From positions 1 through 41,239 of the forward strand of contig CAJWBQ010000038.1 of the NCBI GenBank assembly GCA_913020115.1: DNA of 41,239 nt, in the 5' to 3' direction. A program made the position numbers and the translations under genes. Source of the DNA: an uncultured Cellvibrionales bacterium (GTDB lineage: Bacteria; Pseudomonadota; Gammaproteobacteria; Pseudomonadales; Cellvibrionaceae). Positions 8,757-17,128 of the stretch are shown here, in pieces. The notes under the pieces were generated by a model. The model was not told the origin of the DNA. It did not search any database and was given only the letters and a program-made list of their open reading frames with translations. Numbering within the stretch: position 1 is the stretch's first letter; each line of letters starts with the position of its first letter.

Positions 8757-9272
8757 TTAGGCCTCAAGGTAGGATTGGGCGTAAAGTGACTCAACACTGG
8801 CGTGAGCATTGGCCAGCTCTTTTAGTGCGCGCCGATATACTTCGCGCTTAAAAGGCACCACCTTACCCAGAGGATACCAGTAGCTAACCCAGCGCCAGTC
8901 ATCAAACTCGGCGGGGCCAGTATCGCAATTCAAATCAATATCTTTTTCGTCGCCCACAAGCTTAAGCAAAAACCATTTTTGCTTTTGGCCAACACACAAA
9001 GGCGTAGAATTATGACGCAACATTCTCTTTGGCAGGCGGTAGCGCAACCAGCCTCCGGTGCAAGCCACAATCTCCACTTGCTCGGGGCTCAAGCCCACTT
9101 CTTCTTTGAGCTCTCGGTATAAAGCCGCTTCAGGGCTTTCGTTGTCATTGATGCCGCCCTGAGGAAACTGCCAAGCATCCTGCCCACCGATACGCCGCGC
9201 CCAGAGTGCTTGACCCTGTTTGTTGATAATAACAATGCCCACATTGGGGCGAAATCCTTCGGCGTCTATCAA
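8757..9272 (-). CDS. rppH: RNA pyrophosphohydrolase (Nudix)
   Basis: 171 aa. It removes pyrophosphate from the 5' end of triphosphorylated mRNA, triggering RNase E-dependent decay. The Nudix box spans residues 39-61 (GGINDNES...REL.EEVG), and the N terminus MIDAEGFRPNVGIVI is the typical RppH start. That start codon is TTG here (9270-9272), with AGGA 8 bp upstream; no ATG is available nearby. It is the first gene of the minus-strand run leading into ptsP. Confidence 0.96.
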   Translation of the reverse strand: MIDAEGFRPNVGIVIINKQGQALWARRIGGQDAWQFPQGGINDNESPEAALYRELKEEVGLSPEQVEIVACTGGWLRYRLPKRMLRHNSTPLCVGQKQKWFLLKLVGDEKDIDLNCDTGPAEFDDWRWVSYWYPLGKVVPFKREVYRRALKELANAHASVESLYAQSYLEA

Positions 9273-9356
9273 AATGCTGGTCCTATAATTATTATTGCCT
9301 ATTCAGGGCCTAGTGCTCATTGTTCCATAAATCACTCACTTTGGACAATCTGCCGG

Positions 9357-9362
9357 TATAAT
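9357..9362 (+). promoter_or_regulatory. Consensus -10 box (TATAAT) for the HAD/imelysin operon
   Basis: TATAAT overlaps the first in-frame ATG (9361) of the HAD gene. A transcript from it would begin around 9369, downstream of that ATG, so the ATG cannot be the start and the GTG at 9418 is favoured. The -35 element is poor: TTGGAC at 9341 is only 10 bp away, and the 17-bp position does not resemble TTGACA. Confidence 0.55.
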
Positions 9363-9417
9363 GGCAAACAGCCAAGTTACCGCTACCGTATTCATACCCA
9401 CTTTTAAAGGAAACACC

Positions 9418-10080
9418 GTGAGCCTAGCCATATTCGATCTCGACAACACACTTATTGCCGGCGATAGCGACCACAGCTGGGGCCAATTTTTAGTTGAAAA
9501 AAAACTGGTTGATGCCGAGTATTATCGAGCAGAGAACGACCGCTTTTATCAAGACTATGAGCGCGGCGCGCTAGACATCAAAGCCTATCTACAGTTTTCA
9601 CTGGAACCCCTCACACGCTTTTCGCGAGCCCAGCTCGATGATCTACACCGTGAATTTATGGACACGGTTATTCAGCCAATGCGCCTGCAAAAGGCCGACG
9701 AGCTGTTGAGCAAACACCGTGCACAGGGCGACTACCTTCTTATTATTACCTCAACTAACGGGTTCATTACCGAGCCTATTGCCCGCTCTCTGGGTGTTGA
9801 CGACATTCTTGCAACCGACGCAGAAATTGTTGACGGCCTTTATACCGGCAAAATGCTCGGCACCCCTTGTTACCAAGAGGGTAAAATCACTCGCCTTAAT
9901 GAATGGCTAAAAAGCTACTCAGGCAAGCTTGAGGGAGCTTGGTTTTACAGCGACTCAATAAACGACCTTCCCCTTATGGAAGTGGTAGATAAGGCAGTGG
10001 CCGTTGACCCCGACCCGCAACTGCTCGCAGCCGCCACTGAGCGTCAATGGCCAATTATTAGCTTGCGAGATTCCTCATGA
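9418..10080 (+). CDS. HAD-superfamily IB phosphatase (SerB-like)
   Basis: 220 aa, a haloacid-dehalogenase fold of subfamily IB. Motif I is FDLDNTLIAGDSD near residue 7 (nucleophile and acid/base Asp), motif II ITSTNGF, motif III/IV YSDSINDLPLM. Substrate unknown; the nearest described members are phosphoserine-phosphatase-like. GTG at 9418 is chosen because AAAGGA precedes it by about 8 bp, homologues begin at the SLAIFDLDNTL strand, and the -10 box overlaps the earlier ATG. Its TGA stop overlaps the ATG of the next gene, giving translational coupling to the imelysin-like lipoprotein. Confidence 0.9.
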   Translation: MSLAIFDLDNTLIAGDSDHSWGQFLVEKKLVDAEYYRAENDRFYQDYERGALDIKAYLQFSLEPLTRFSRAQLDDLHREFMDTVIQPMRLQKADELLSKHRAQGDYLLIITSTNGFITEPIARSLGVDDILATDAEIVDGLYTGKMLGTPCYQEGKITRLNEWLKSYSGKLEGAWFYSDSINDLPLMEVVDKAVAVDPDPQLLAAATERQWPIISLRDSS

Positions 10081-11219
10081 AGCCATGGTTAAAGACAAGC
10101 AGCCTAACACTGGTGCTCTTCGGGTCACTATTGGCCTGCACAGAAAAACCGGCAACGAGCCTAAGTACTGAAATTGAGACTCGTGAAACCTCGGTGGAGG
10201 CAACCCTGGTTTTGGAAGACGCCAGTCTTCATGCTTGGCAGCTGGGCACCGCCAGCCTCCAAGACACGGCCTATTCTCTCCAAGCACTGCAAAAAGCCAT
10301 TGTCGTTTTACTGCATGAGCACAGCGAAGAGTCTCTGGCACTCGCACGCCAACAGTGGCACGAAAGCCACAAGCGCTACCATAATTCAGCCATTTTCCTC
10401 GCCATTGGCGAGAGTAACCCCGGCTTGTTTGGCCACCTACAAACCCTCACTTTCAATGTAGACGCCTGGCCAATACAGCCTGGATACATAGATAGCTATG
10501 GCGTTTACACCCACAGCGGCATTGTGAATGACATTACCGTGCCACTAAATGCAGAGGCCATTCGTCGCCAACATGGCTTCAGCGATGATAGCGAAGTGAC
10601 TCTGGGTTTTCATGCCATTGCTTATTTACTCTGGGGTGAAAATGGCGAGCGCAGGGCGAGCGATTTTAGCGAAGCCAAATCAAACATTAACCTAGACACG
10701 GCACCGGCCGACCTGCCGGCAAACCGCCGCCGAGTATTGCTGCAACTTCAGGCTCAATTGCTAATAGACGACGCACACGTACTACTCAAACATTGGCAAT
10801 TTTCGAAAGGCCAACTCAAGAGCCAATATGAAGCGCTAGAGGCTGGCAGCCGCATAGAATTATTACAAGCTGCCGCCGCACATTTGCTGCAGAATCTGAT
10901 TCAGCCATTATTTGAACAGACGCAAGGCATAGAGGGTGCCGCGGCCACGAATTCGGAAACTGCGCACAACCGTTTTGCGGGGAATACTCGCGCTATGGCT
11001 GCAGCGGCTGTAGACGGCTTAGACCGCTTATTTGCCGACCCCAAGTTGGGCTCAGTAATAATTTTGGAAGGTGAACGAGTACAATGGCAAACTCTACTGG
11101 GGGAACTGCAAGACAAACTGAAGGCCGAGCCAAGTGAGCAGGAAGATTTCAGCCCTCTGCTCAATCAGCTCGTGACCCTACTAGAGCCCGCCTTACTAAG
11201 GAATGTAAACCCGACTTAA
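10077..11219 (+). CDS. Imelysin-family lipoprotein with altered GxHxxE motif
   Basis: 380 aa. It has a lipoprotein signal peptide with lipobox LLAC (Cys21) and a helical imelysin-like domain over the rest. GFHAIAYLLWG at about 177-187 is the region of the GxHxxE motif (usually GFHAIEYLLWG). Here the glutamate is alanine (Ala182), so metal binding or activity may be changed. Members are surface or periplasmic proteins linked to iron uptake and are often iron-regulated. It is coupled to the HAD phosphatase by a 4-bp overlap. Its 3' end overlaps the convergent methyltransferase gene by 24 bp. Confidence 0.85.
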   Translation: MKPWLKTSSLTLVLFGSLLACTEKPATSLSTEIETRETSVEATLVLEDASLHAWQLGTASLQDTAYSLQALQKAIVVLLHEHSEESLALARQQWHESHKRYHNSAIFLAIGESNPGLFGHLQTLTFNVDAWPIQPGYIDSYGVYTHSGIVNDITVPLNAEAIRRQHGFSDDSEVTLGFHAIAYLLWGENGERRASDFSEAKSNINLDTAPADLPANRRRVLLQLQAQLLIDDAHVLLKHWQFSKGQLKSQYEALEAGSRIELLQAAAAHLLQNLIQPLFEQTQGIEGAAATNSETAHNRFAGNTRAMAAAAVDGLDRLFADPKLGSVIILEGERVQWQTLLGELQDKLKAEPSEQEDFSPLLNQLVTLLEPALLRNVNPT

Positions 11220-12437
11220 CAAAGACTTAAGGTAGCGCGTCTCAGCGATTGCGGGGTGTACGGGATGATCAGGTCCCTGACCGCCTTGGGCAATCACTTG
11301 CACGTGACGCTCTAGATGCCGACCTGCACCACGCACGAGATCCTCCAAGGTTTCCTGCCCCAAATGCATAGAACAAGACGCAGAAACCAAGAGGCCGTCG
11401 CGACCTAAGAGACGAATGCCCAGTTCATTAATGTGGCGATAGGCCGATTCGCCAGCCTTCTGATCTTTCCGGCGCTTGATAAAGGCGGGCGGATCAAGAA
11501 TCACTACATCAAACTTTTCACCCGCCTCCTGAAGCGCCTTCAAAACATGTACGGCCTTACCTTGTAGCGTGCTCACGACATCTTCGACCTTATTCAGAGC
11601 GGCATTTTTGTGCACAAAATCTAGAGCACTCGCCGATGCATCGACACACACCACTTCACTGGCGCCGGCCACGGCAGCTTGTACCCCCCAGCCGCCAATG
11701 TAAGAAAACACATCCAGAACCCGCTTACCGCCAACATATTGCTGCAATTGGGCACGGTTCATGCGGTGATCGTAAAACCAACCAGTTTTTTGTCCACCGC
11801 TGAGTGGTGCCATAAAGCGTGCGCCGTTCTCAATCAACTCCACTTCCTCTGGCACTTCACCGTAGGCTACTTCAACATATTCTGGCAGACCTTCCATGCT
11901 TCGAGCACCGTGGTCATTGCGCAATAATATCCCTTTAGGTTTTAAGCATTGAACCAAGGCCTCAACCACCTCGTTTTTAACAGCTTCCATTCCGCTGGTG
12001 GACAGCTGCACAACGCAGTAATCACCAAAGCGATCTACGACCAAACCCGGTAATAAATCCGACTCACCATAAACTAAGCGATAAAAGGGTTCGTTAAAGC
12101 ACGTTTCACGCAGTGAGAGCGCCTGCTTAATCCGATGTACTAACAAGGATTTATTCAAGCTGTGGCTTATATCTCGATTGACCAGGCGAGCGCAAATCAG
12201 TGTATTTGGGCTCATGGTGGCAATCCCTAGAGCTTTACCTTGATGCGACAACACTTGAACTTGCTCTCCGGCCGAAAATTGCTTCAGCGGCGAGCGCTCG
12301 ACATCGACCTCATTACTGTAGATCCACAGGTGGCCAGCCTTAAGGCGGCGATCTTTTTGCGACTTAAGCACTAAGCTTGGTAAATTATCTGTGGGCTCTA
12401 AAAATTCAGGCTGACCTGAGAATTCTGGGTTCGACAT
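11196..12437 (-). CDS. rlmI: Class I SAM-dependent rRNA large-subunit methyltransferase (RlmI-like)
   Basis: 413 aa with an N-terminal PUA-like RNA-binding domain (about 20-100, LKAGHLWIYSNEVD) and a C-terminal Rossmann methyltransferase (VLDVFSYIGGWGVQAA, LDPPAFIKRRKDQ, SASCSMHL with the catalytic-type cysteine). E. coli RlmI makes m5C1962 in 23S rRNA; exact site here is inferred. The frame extends to 12521, but the ATG at 12437 has GAGGAG 7 bp before it and fits the family N terminus. Confidence 0.88.
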   Translation of the reverse strand: MSNPEFSGQPEFLEPTDNLPSLVLKSQKDRRLKAGHLWIYSNEVDVERSPLKQFSAGEQVQVLSHQGKALGIATMSPNTLICARLVNRDISHSLNKSLLVHRIKQALSLRETCFNEPFYRLVYGESDLLPGLVVDRFGDYCVVQLSTSGMEAVKNEVVEALVQCLKPKGILLRNDHGARSMEGLPEYVEVAYGEVPEEVELIENGARFMAPLSGGQKTGWFYDHRMNRAQLQQYVGGKRVLDVFSYIGGWGVQAAVAGASEVVCVDASASALDFVHKNAALNKVEDVVSTLQGKAVHVLKALQEAGEKFDVVILDPPAFIKRRKDQKAGESAYRHINELGIRLLGRDGLLVSASCSMHLGQETLEDLVRGAGRHLERHVQVIAQGGQGPDHPVHPAIAETRYLKSLLSRVYIP

Positions 12438-12610
12438 GCATTTGCTCCTCTTCAATCGGCGGAGTATAGGTGAATGCCGAAGAGGATGGCTATTTTTTTC
12501 ATTATTTGACCCACTAAACACTTATGTTCACAAAAATTCTGGCATTATGAGTGTTAATTTTGAAAATGACGCCAGCACACTAGGCTATGCTTAGCCAATA
12601 AAGATAGATC

Positions 12611-13513
12611 ATGCAAAAAGGGGAGAACAACACTCTGATGTCTGAAGAGTTAACAGGCGAGCAAATTAAAAAGGTGCTCAATGGAATATCCATACCACCT
12701 CAGCCACAGATAATGGTTGATTTGCAGATGGAACAGATGGACCCCAATTTTTCACTAGATTCCATCGCCAAGCTTATCAGCCAGGATGTGGGCTTAGCGG
12801 GCAGTATTCTTAAAACGGTAAACTCAACGTTTTACGGCCTCTCAAACAAAATCACTTCAATCAATCAAGCCGTGAATTTAATGGGCGTGAAGAGTGTTGT
12901 GAACCTAGTAAACGCTCTATCGATCAAAGGTGAACTCAGCGACGAAGAAATTGTAACCATGGGCAAGTTTTGGGACAGTGCCATGGAAATTGCCCAAGCG
13001 GCCTCGTTTATTGCTAAGCAAGTGGGTTACGGTCAGGCCGATGAGGCCTACACGCTCGGCTTGTTTCACAACTGCGGCATTCCCTTGTTAATGATGCGCT
13101 TCAAAGATTACCCAGCAATTATGCTCGAGGCTTACGCAAATCCAGATCAAAGCGTAACCGACATAGAAAATACCAAACTGAATACCAATCATGCTGTTGT
13201 TGGCTATTATGTGGCTAAAAGCTGGAATCTTCCTTCCTATCTCTGCTCAGCCATTCATCAGCACCATAATGCCGAGAAAGTATTGAGCTCCAACGACGCC
13301 GATGGCCAAAAGAAAACCCTTCTGGCCATTTTGAAGATGGCCGAGCATATCTGTGGCAACTGCAGAATCATTGGCAACCAAGATCAGGACTATGAGTGGG
13401 CCCGGATTGAAGACCACGTACTTCTGTACGTGGGTTTAAGCCAATATGATTTTGGCACCTTGAAGCAGCAGATCTATGACATGGGAATTAGTACCGGTAG
13501 CTATTACGGCTAG
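12611..13513 (+). CDS. HDOD-domain signalling protein
   Basis: 300 aa (291 if the ATG at 12638 is used; GGGAG lies 12 bp before it). A single HDOD domain fills most of the protein: IPPQPQIMVDLQ, SIAKLISQDVGLAGSILKTVNS, NQAVNLMGVKSV and YTLGLFHNCGIPLL. HDOD proteins are non-catalytic relatives of HD hydrolases that act in motility, biofilm and cell-cycle signalling, usually through protein contacts. No output domain is attached. It stands alone, divergent from rlmI, and ends 1 bp from the convergent methyltransferase gene with no terminator between. Confidence 0.9.
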   Translation: MQKGENNTLMSEELTGEQIKKVLNGISIPPQPQIMVDLQMEQMDPNFSLDSIAKLISQDVGLAGSILKTVNSTFYGLSNKITSINQAVNLMGVKSVVNLVNALSIKGELSDEEIVTMGKFWDSAMEIAQAASFIAKQVGYGQADEAYTLGLFHNCGIPLLMMRFKDYPAIMLEAYANPDQSVTDIENTKLNTNHAVVGYYVAKSWNLPSYLCSAIHQHHNAEKVLSSNDADGQKKTLLAILKMAEHICGNCRIIGNQDQDYEWARIEDHVLLYVGLSQYDFGTLKQQIYDMGISTGSYYG

Positions 13514-13514
13514 C

Positions 13515-14378
13515 TTAAGCTGGGTTAAAGGCTGTGATAAACCAAGCACTGGACGGTGCCCATATAGTGCCGTCATCACGAACATATTGACCAATAACGT
13601 CTTGCAGAGCTTCGAAAACCTGCCCCTTAAGACGTTCGCCTTCTTCCCCAGCTAGGCGAATAATTTCCCCTGCGGGCCCAATCTCCAGTGCAAACTGAAT
13701 GGCTTCTTCGATATTTCTACCAATGCATATGTCGGAATCAAAACGCTCAAATTGAACCCGCTCGAAACCAACTGACTGCAACATATCGCTCATCATGTCT
13801 GCGCCGGCCATTGAAAAAGGGCCGGGACCACAATGTACGGCGTCTGTCTCATCGTGTGAAATGACCGGGACAATTTCCCTTACACAAAGCTCCGCTGCGT
13901 GCAGCCAAGGGTTGTCTTCTCTTTTGCGCCAGACAACCTGAGTGAATTTCCCCCCAGGTCGTAAGGATTGACGAATGTTCTTCATTGCCAAACCGGGCAG
14001 ATTAAAGAACATGGTTCCAAAGCGTGCAAAGGCTTCATCATAGGGCCCGCCTAAATCATCGTTTTCAACGTCGGCGACAAAAAATTTGGCATTATCTACG
14101 CCTTCTTGGCTTGCAGATTTCTCACACTCCTGGATAAAGTTACTAGCGCAATCTACGCCAATGGCAGTGCCATCATTACCGAGAGACCTAGCAATTTGCA
14201 GGGTGCAATCACCAAACCCGCAGCCCACATCCAACACTTTCGCGCCTTTCTCGTATTGGCGACGACTCAACACTTCCTCACTGATAGACGCATAACCTTC
14301 TATAAAGAGGTATTTGAATCGTGAGAATTTTTCAAACAGCACCGTGTTCCATGCTTCAATAACAATATCATTACTCAT
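13515..14378 (-). CDS. UbiE-type SAM-dependent methyltransferase
   Basis: 287 aa. Motif I is VLDVGCGFGDCT (about residue 48-59), with an acidic motif II position in GVDCASNF and SLRPGGKFTQVVW typical of post-motif III, so it is a class I small-molecule methyltransferase. Substrate unknown. The frame continues upstream to 14468, but the ATG at 14378 is preceded by AAGGAG at about 8 bp. It follows the DsrE-like gene by 22 bp, so the two are probably cotranscribed, and both are divergent from the winged-helix/TPR regulator. Confidence 0.85.
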   Translation of the reverse strand: MSNDIVIEAWNTVLFEKFSRFKYLFIEGYASISEEVLSRRQYEKGAKVLDVGCGFGDCTLQIARSLGNDGTAIGVDCASNFIQECEKSASQEGVDNAKFFVADVENDDLGGPYDEAFARFGTMFFNLPGLAMKNIRQSLRPGGKFTQVVWRKREDNPWLHAAELCVREIVPVISHDETDAVHCGPGPFSMAGADMMSDMLQSVGFERVQFERFDSDICIGRNIEEAIQFALEIGPAGEIIRLAGEEGERLKGQVFEALQDVIGQYVRDDGTIWAPSSAWFITAFNPA

Positions 14379-14400
14379 GAGAGACTCCTTGCCGATCGAA

Positions 14401-14763
14401 TTAGGCCAGTAGCTGCGCGCCGCTGGCGAGAAAAGCCATGCTTTTGGGGGCACCCGCAATCTCCACACCCGCCATCAAGTCACCTTCGGTAATGCCCTTA
14501 GCTTTTGCGCACGCGGGACAAAGCCAAAGCTTTCCACCATTGGCAATAAAGTCAGCGGCCAAATTCTTAATAGGCTCATAGCCATCTGCCACGAGCCCAT
14601 CTGTACCACCTTGCAAGCATAGCTCACTGGCGTCAGATGAAATGAACATCGCGGTCTCACAGGTCTTGGATGCGGTTACAGCCAAAATGAAAGAAATGGT
14701 AGCGCGCTCAATATTATTGCGACCATCTTGGCAGTTGATCAAAATTTTTTGTTCCGTGTTCAT
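14401..14763 (-). CDS. DsrE/DsrF-like small sulfur-relay-type protein
   Basis: 120 aa, a small alpha/beta protein of the DsrE fold: MNTEQKILINCQDG with a conserved cysteine at 11, an AMFISSDASELCLQGG stretch, and KLWLCPACAKAKGI with a CPAC pair (Cys82, Cys85) near the usual DsrE cysteine position. DsrE-type proteins act in sulfur trafficking or as peroxiredoxin-like redox proteins; the precise role is unknown. It is the first gene of a two-gene unit with the methyltransferase and divergent, across 252 bp, from the regulator at 15016. Confidence 0.78.
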   Translation of the reverse strand: MNTEQKILINCQDGRNNIERATISFILAVTASKTCETAMFISSDASELCLQGGTDGLVADGYEPIKNLAADFIANGGKLWLCPACAKAKGITEGDLMAGVEIAGAPKSMAFLASGAQLLA

Positions 14764-15015
14764 GATTGTTGTCCTTATTTTACGGCCTCTTAGAGCCCGC
14801 TGAAGTGGGGTTAAACTATTTACTTCCTACGAGAGTGATCTTAGAAAATACGCGGGCTAGATGCTTGGAGAGCATCGGGTTTAGTTCTGGAGAAAACCTG
14901 AAGATTGGTGTACGGTCTGTAAAAACAATAACTTAGCGCACTAATTGACCACTTACATTACAAGGCCAATTGGGAATCCGCGCTTAACCTTGCCAAGATA
15001 TGGCCCTTCATAACG

Positions 15016-16605
15016 ATGAAGTATCAATTTAACGAATTCACACTCGACACCAAACGCTTTGAGTTACGTAAAAGTGATACGCCCCTGCATTGCGAACCTC
15101 AGGTCATTGAACTGCTAGCCCTGCTCGTTGCCAATCATGAGCGCATGGTCAGTAAAGAAGAAATAAATCAAACCATATGGCACGGCCGCATTGTTTCAGA
15201 GGCCGCGTTAAGCAGCCGCATCAAAATGCTCAGACAATTATTGGGTGACGATGGCCGTAAACAGGCACTTATTCGCACCGTCCACAAACGAGGTTTCCGT
15301 TTTGTAGCCACCGTCTTTTCAGACGAGCAAGTTCTAGCCTCCGCCGCAGAACTGGCAAGCGGTATAGCGCCTATAGATCGCCGGGCCAAACCCGCCGTGA
15401 AGCTGAACTTAGTGAGAAAACCAGCAGTAGTAATCTTGCCCTTCGCTAATTTGTCCAGCGAAGCCGGTTATGAATATCTCGCAGATGGCATCAGCACCGA
15501 CATTATTGCTCACTTAGCCAAGCATCGCTGGCTAGATGTGGTTGCCCGCAATACTGCTTTTGGCTTTAAAGGGCGTGCCGTTGATATCTGCGCAATTGGC
15601 ACAGAATTGAACGTGGGTTATGTGGTTGAGGGCAGCGTGCAACGAAGCTCCAATCGCGTTCGTATAACCGTAAGCCTGTTAGACGCCAGCAGCGCCCACA
15701 GCGTCTGGACAGAGCGCTACGACCGTGAGATAGAAGATATATTTGCACTGCAAGATGAAATTACGGAAAAGATTGTCGCTAGGCTAGAGCCAGAAATTGG
15801 TTACGCTGAACGCTCTCGGGTGATGCGCTCACGCCCCGCAAATTTACAAGCCTGGGATTGCTTTCACCTGGGTGTTTATCACTTTTATCAATTCACTGGA
15901 GAGGGTAACCAGCAAGCTCAACGCTTACTGCTCCAGAGCTCGCAGCTGGATGAACGCTTTGGCGACGCCTATGCCTGGTGGGCTTATGCCGTGGTCTTGG
16001 GCATGGTTTATTGGGACACGGAACCCACACAAGAGTTACTAGATGAAGCCTTAGCGGCTTGCGACAAGGCCCTGTCACTGGACAGACAAAATGCCACCTT
16101 CTTTGCCCTTCGCGCTCGAGTGCTCCTGGCGCGAGGCGAATACGATGTTGCCATTGCCGAAAATAATATTGCGATTGGCTTGAACCCTACCCTTGCGGTT
16201 GCCCACTGTGCCTTAGGTGATTCGCTCGCCTATGAAGGGCGCTACGAGGAATCTCTTCGCTGCTTTGAAAAATCGATTGCTCTGAGCCCAAATGACCCAC
16301 AACTTTGGGCCTTTTATACTTACGGGGCTTTAGCTCTATTATTTAACAGGGATTTTGAGCAAGCCTTACATTGGCTTGATCGAGCGCGAAGTATTCCGAA
16401 CTATCAGTATTGGACGAATGCGCATCGCATTGTTGCTTATGCGTACTTAGGCAGAACCGAAGAAGCTAAGAGGATCGCCGGTCAGCTGCAAAAAAACTTA
16501 CCCGCATTTTCACTTAATTTTGTTCGGAAGAAATTTTTCTATCTAAAGCGGCAGGAGCAGATTGATCTTTATCTTGAAGGTTTGTCTTTGGGAGGGGTTG
16601 AATAA
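15016..16605 (+). CDS. Winged-helix transcriptional regulator with TolB-like and TPR domains
   Basis: 529 aa. An OmpR/CadC-type winged helix (about 1-98; recognition-helix area ALSSRIKMLRQLLGDDG, wing RTVHKRGFRFVATV) leads into a TolB/FlgO-like domain (about 135-245; VVILPFANLSSEAGYEYLADGIS and VEGSVQRSSNRVRITVSLLD). At least three TPR-like repeats follow (about 300-500). Unlike CadC there is no transmembrane helix, so it should be cytoplasmic. The TolB-TPR part is the arrangement found fused to adenylate cyclases and regulators in proteobacteria; its ligand is unknown. It is divergent from the DsrE/methyltransferase pair, its likely target. Confidence 0.85.
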   Translation: MKYQFNEFTLDTKRFELRKSDTPLHCEPQVIELLALLVANHERMVSKEEINQTIWHGRIVSEAALSSRIKMLRQLLGDDGRKQALIRTVHKRGFRFVATVFSDEQVLASAAELASGIAPIDRRAKPAVKLNLVRKPAVVILPFANLSSEAGYEYLADGISTDIIAHLAKHRWLDVVARNTAFGFKGRAVDICAIGTELNVGYVVEGSVQRSSNRVRITVSLLDASSAHSVWTERYDREIEDIFALQDEITEKIVARLEPEIGYAERSRVMRSRPANLQAWDCFHLGVYHFYQFTGEGNQQAQRLLLQSSQLDERFGDAYAWWAYAVVLGMVYWDTEPTQELLDEALAACDKALSLDRQNATFFALRARVLLARGEYDVAIAENNIAIGLNPTLAVAHCALGDSLAYEGRYEESLRCFEKSIALSPNDPQLWAFYTYGALALLFNRDFEQALHWLDRARSIPNYQYWTNAHRIVAYAYLGRTEEAKRIAGQLQKNLPAFSLNFVRKKFFYLKRQEQIDLYLEGLSLGGVE

Positions 16606-16639
16606 GGCTTGTTCCTGAACGGCGCGGTACAAAGGAATC

Positions 16640-16666
16640 CGGGCACATGCTTACATCTAGTGCCCG
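16640..16666. terminator. Hairpin between the convergent regulator and gcvH genes
   Basis: CGGGCAC and GTGCCCG form a perfect 7-bp stem with a 13-nt loop, in the 79-bp gap between the convergent 3' ends of the regulator and gcvH. There is no good T-run on either side, so intrinsic termination would be weak. Confidence 0.35.
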
Positions 16667-16684
16667 CAGTCTCTGAAATATAAT

Positions 16685-17077
16685 TTACTCTTCTTCAGCA
16701 ATCGCCGCTTTATAACCATCAGCATCCAACGCCGCATCAAGCTCGCTCACATCCGATGGCTGCACACGGAAAAACCAACCTTCATCAAAAGGTGAGGAAT
16801 TCACTGTCTCTGGCTCATCTTCCAGCGCCTCGTTAATGGCAACCACCTCACCTGAAACCAAGCTGTAAATGTCAGACGCTGCCTTAACAGACTCCACTAC
16901 ACCCGCTTCTTCACCCACAGATACCTGACTGCCAACTTCAGGAAGCTCGACATAAACAACATCGCCCAGAGAATCTTGCGCGTGCTCGGTAATGCCTATG
17001 GTGACGGTACCGTCTTCTTCTAGCCGAGCCCACTCGTGGCTGGAAAGATATTTAAGCTCGCTGCGAATTTCGCTCAT
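16685..17077 (-). CDS. gcvH: Glycine cleavage system H protein
   Basis: 130 aa, the lipoyl carrier that shuttles the aminomethyl group from GcvP to GcvT. The lipoylated lysine lies in GVVESVKAASDIYSLVSGEV, and YLSSHEWARLEEDGTVTIGI opens the protein as usual. AAGGAAG precedes the ATG. It follows gcvT by about 50 bp on the same strand, so the pair is probably one operon. The P-protein gene is not adjacent in this window. Confidence 0.97.
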   Translation of the reverse strand: MSEIRSELKYLSSHEWARLEEDGTVTIGITEHAQDSLGDVVYVELPEVGSQVSVGEEAGVVESVKAASDIYSLVSGEVVAINEALEDEPETVNSSPFDEGWFFRVQPSDVSELDAALDADGYKAAIAEEE

Positions 17078-17128
17078 GTTGGTGCTTCCTTAAAATTTGT
17101 TCGTTTAGTGTGTTATTGAGCAGTGAAT

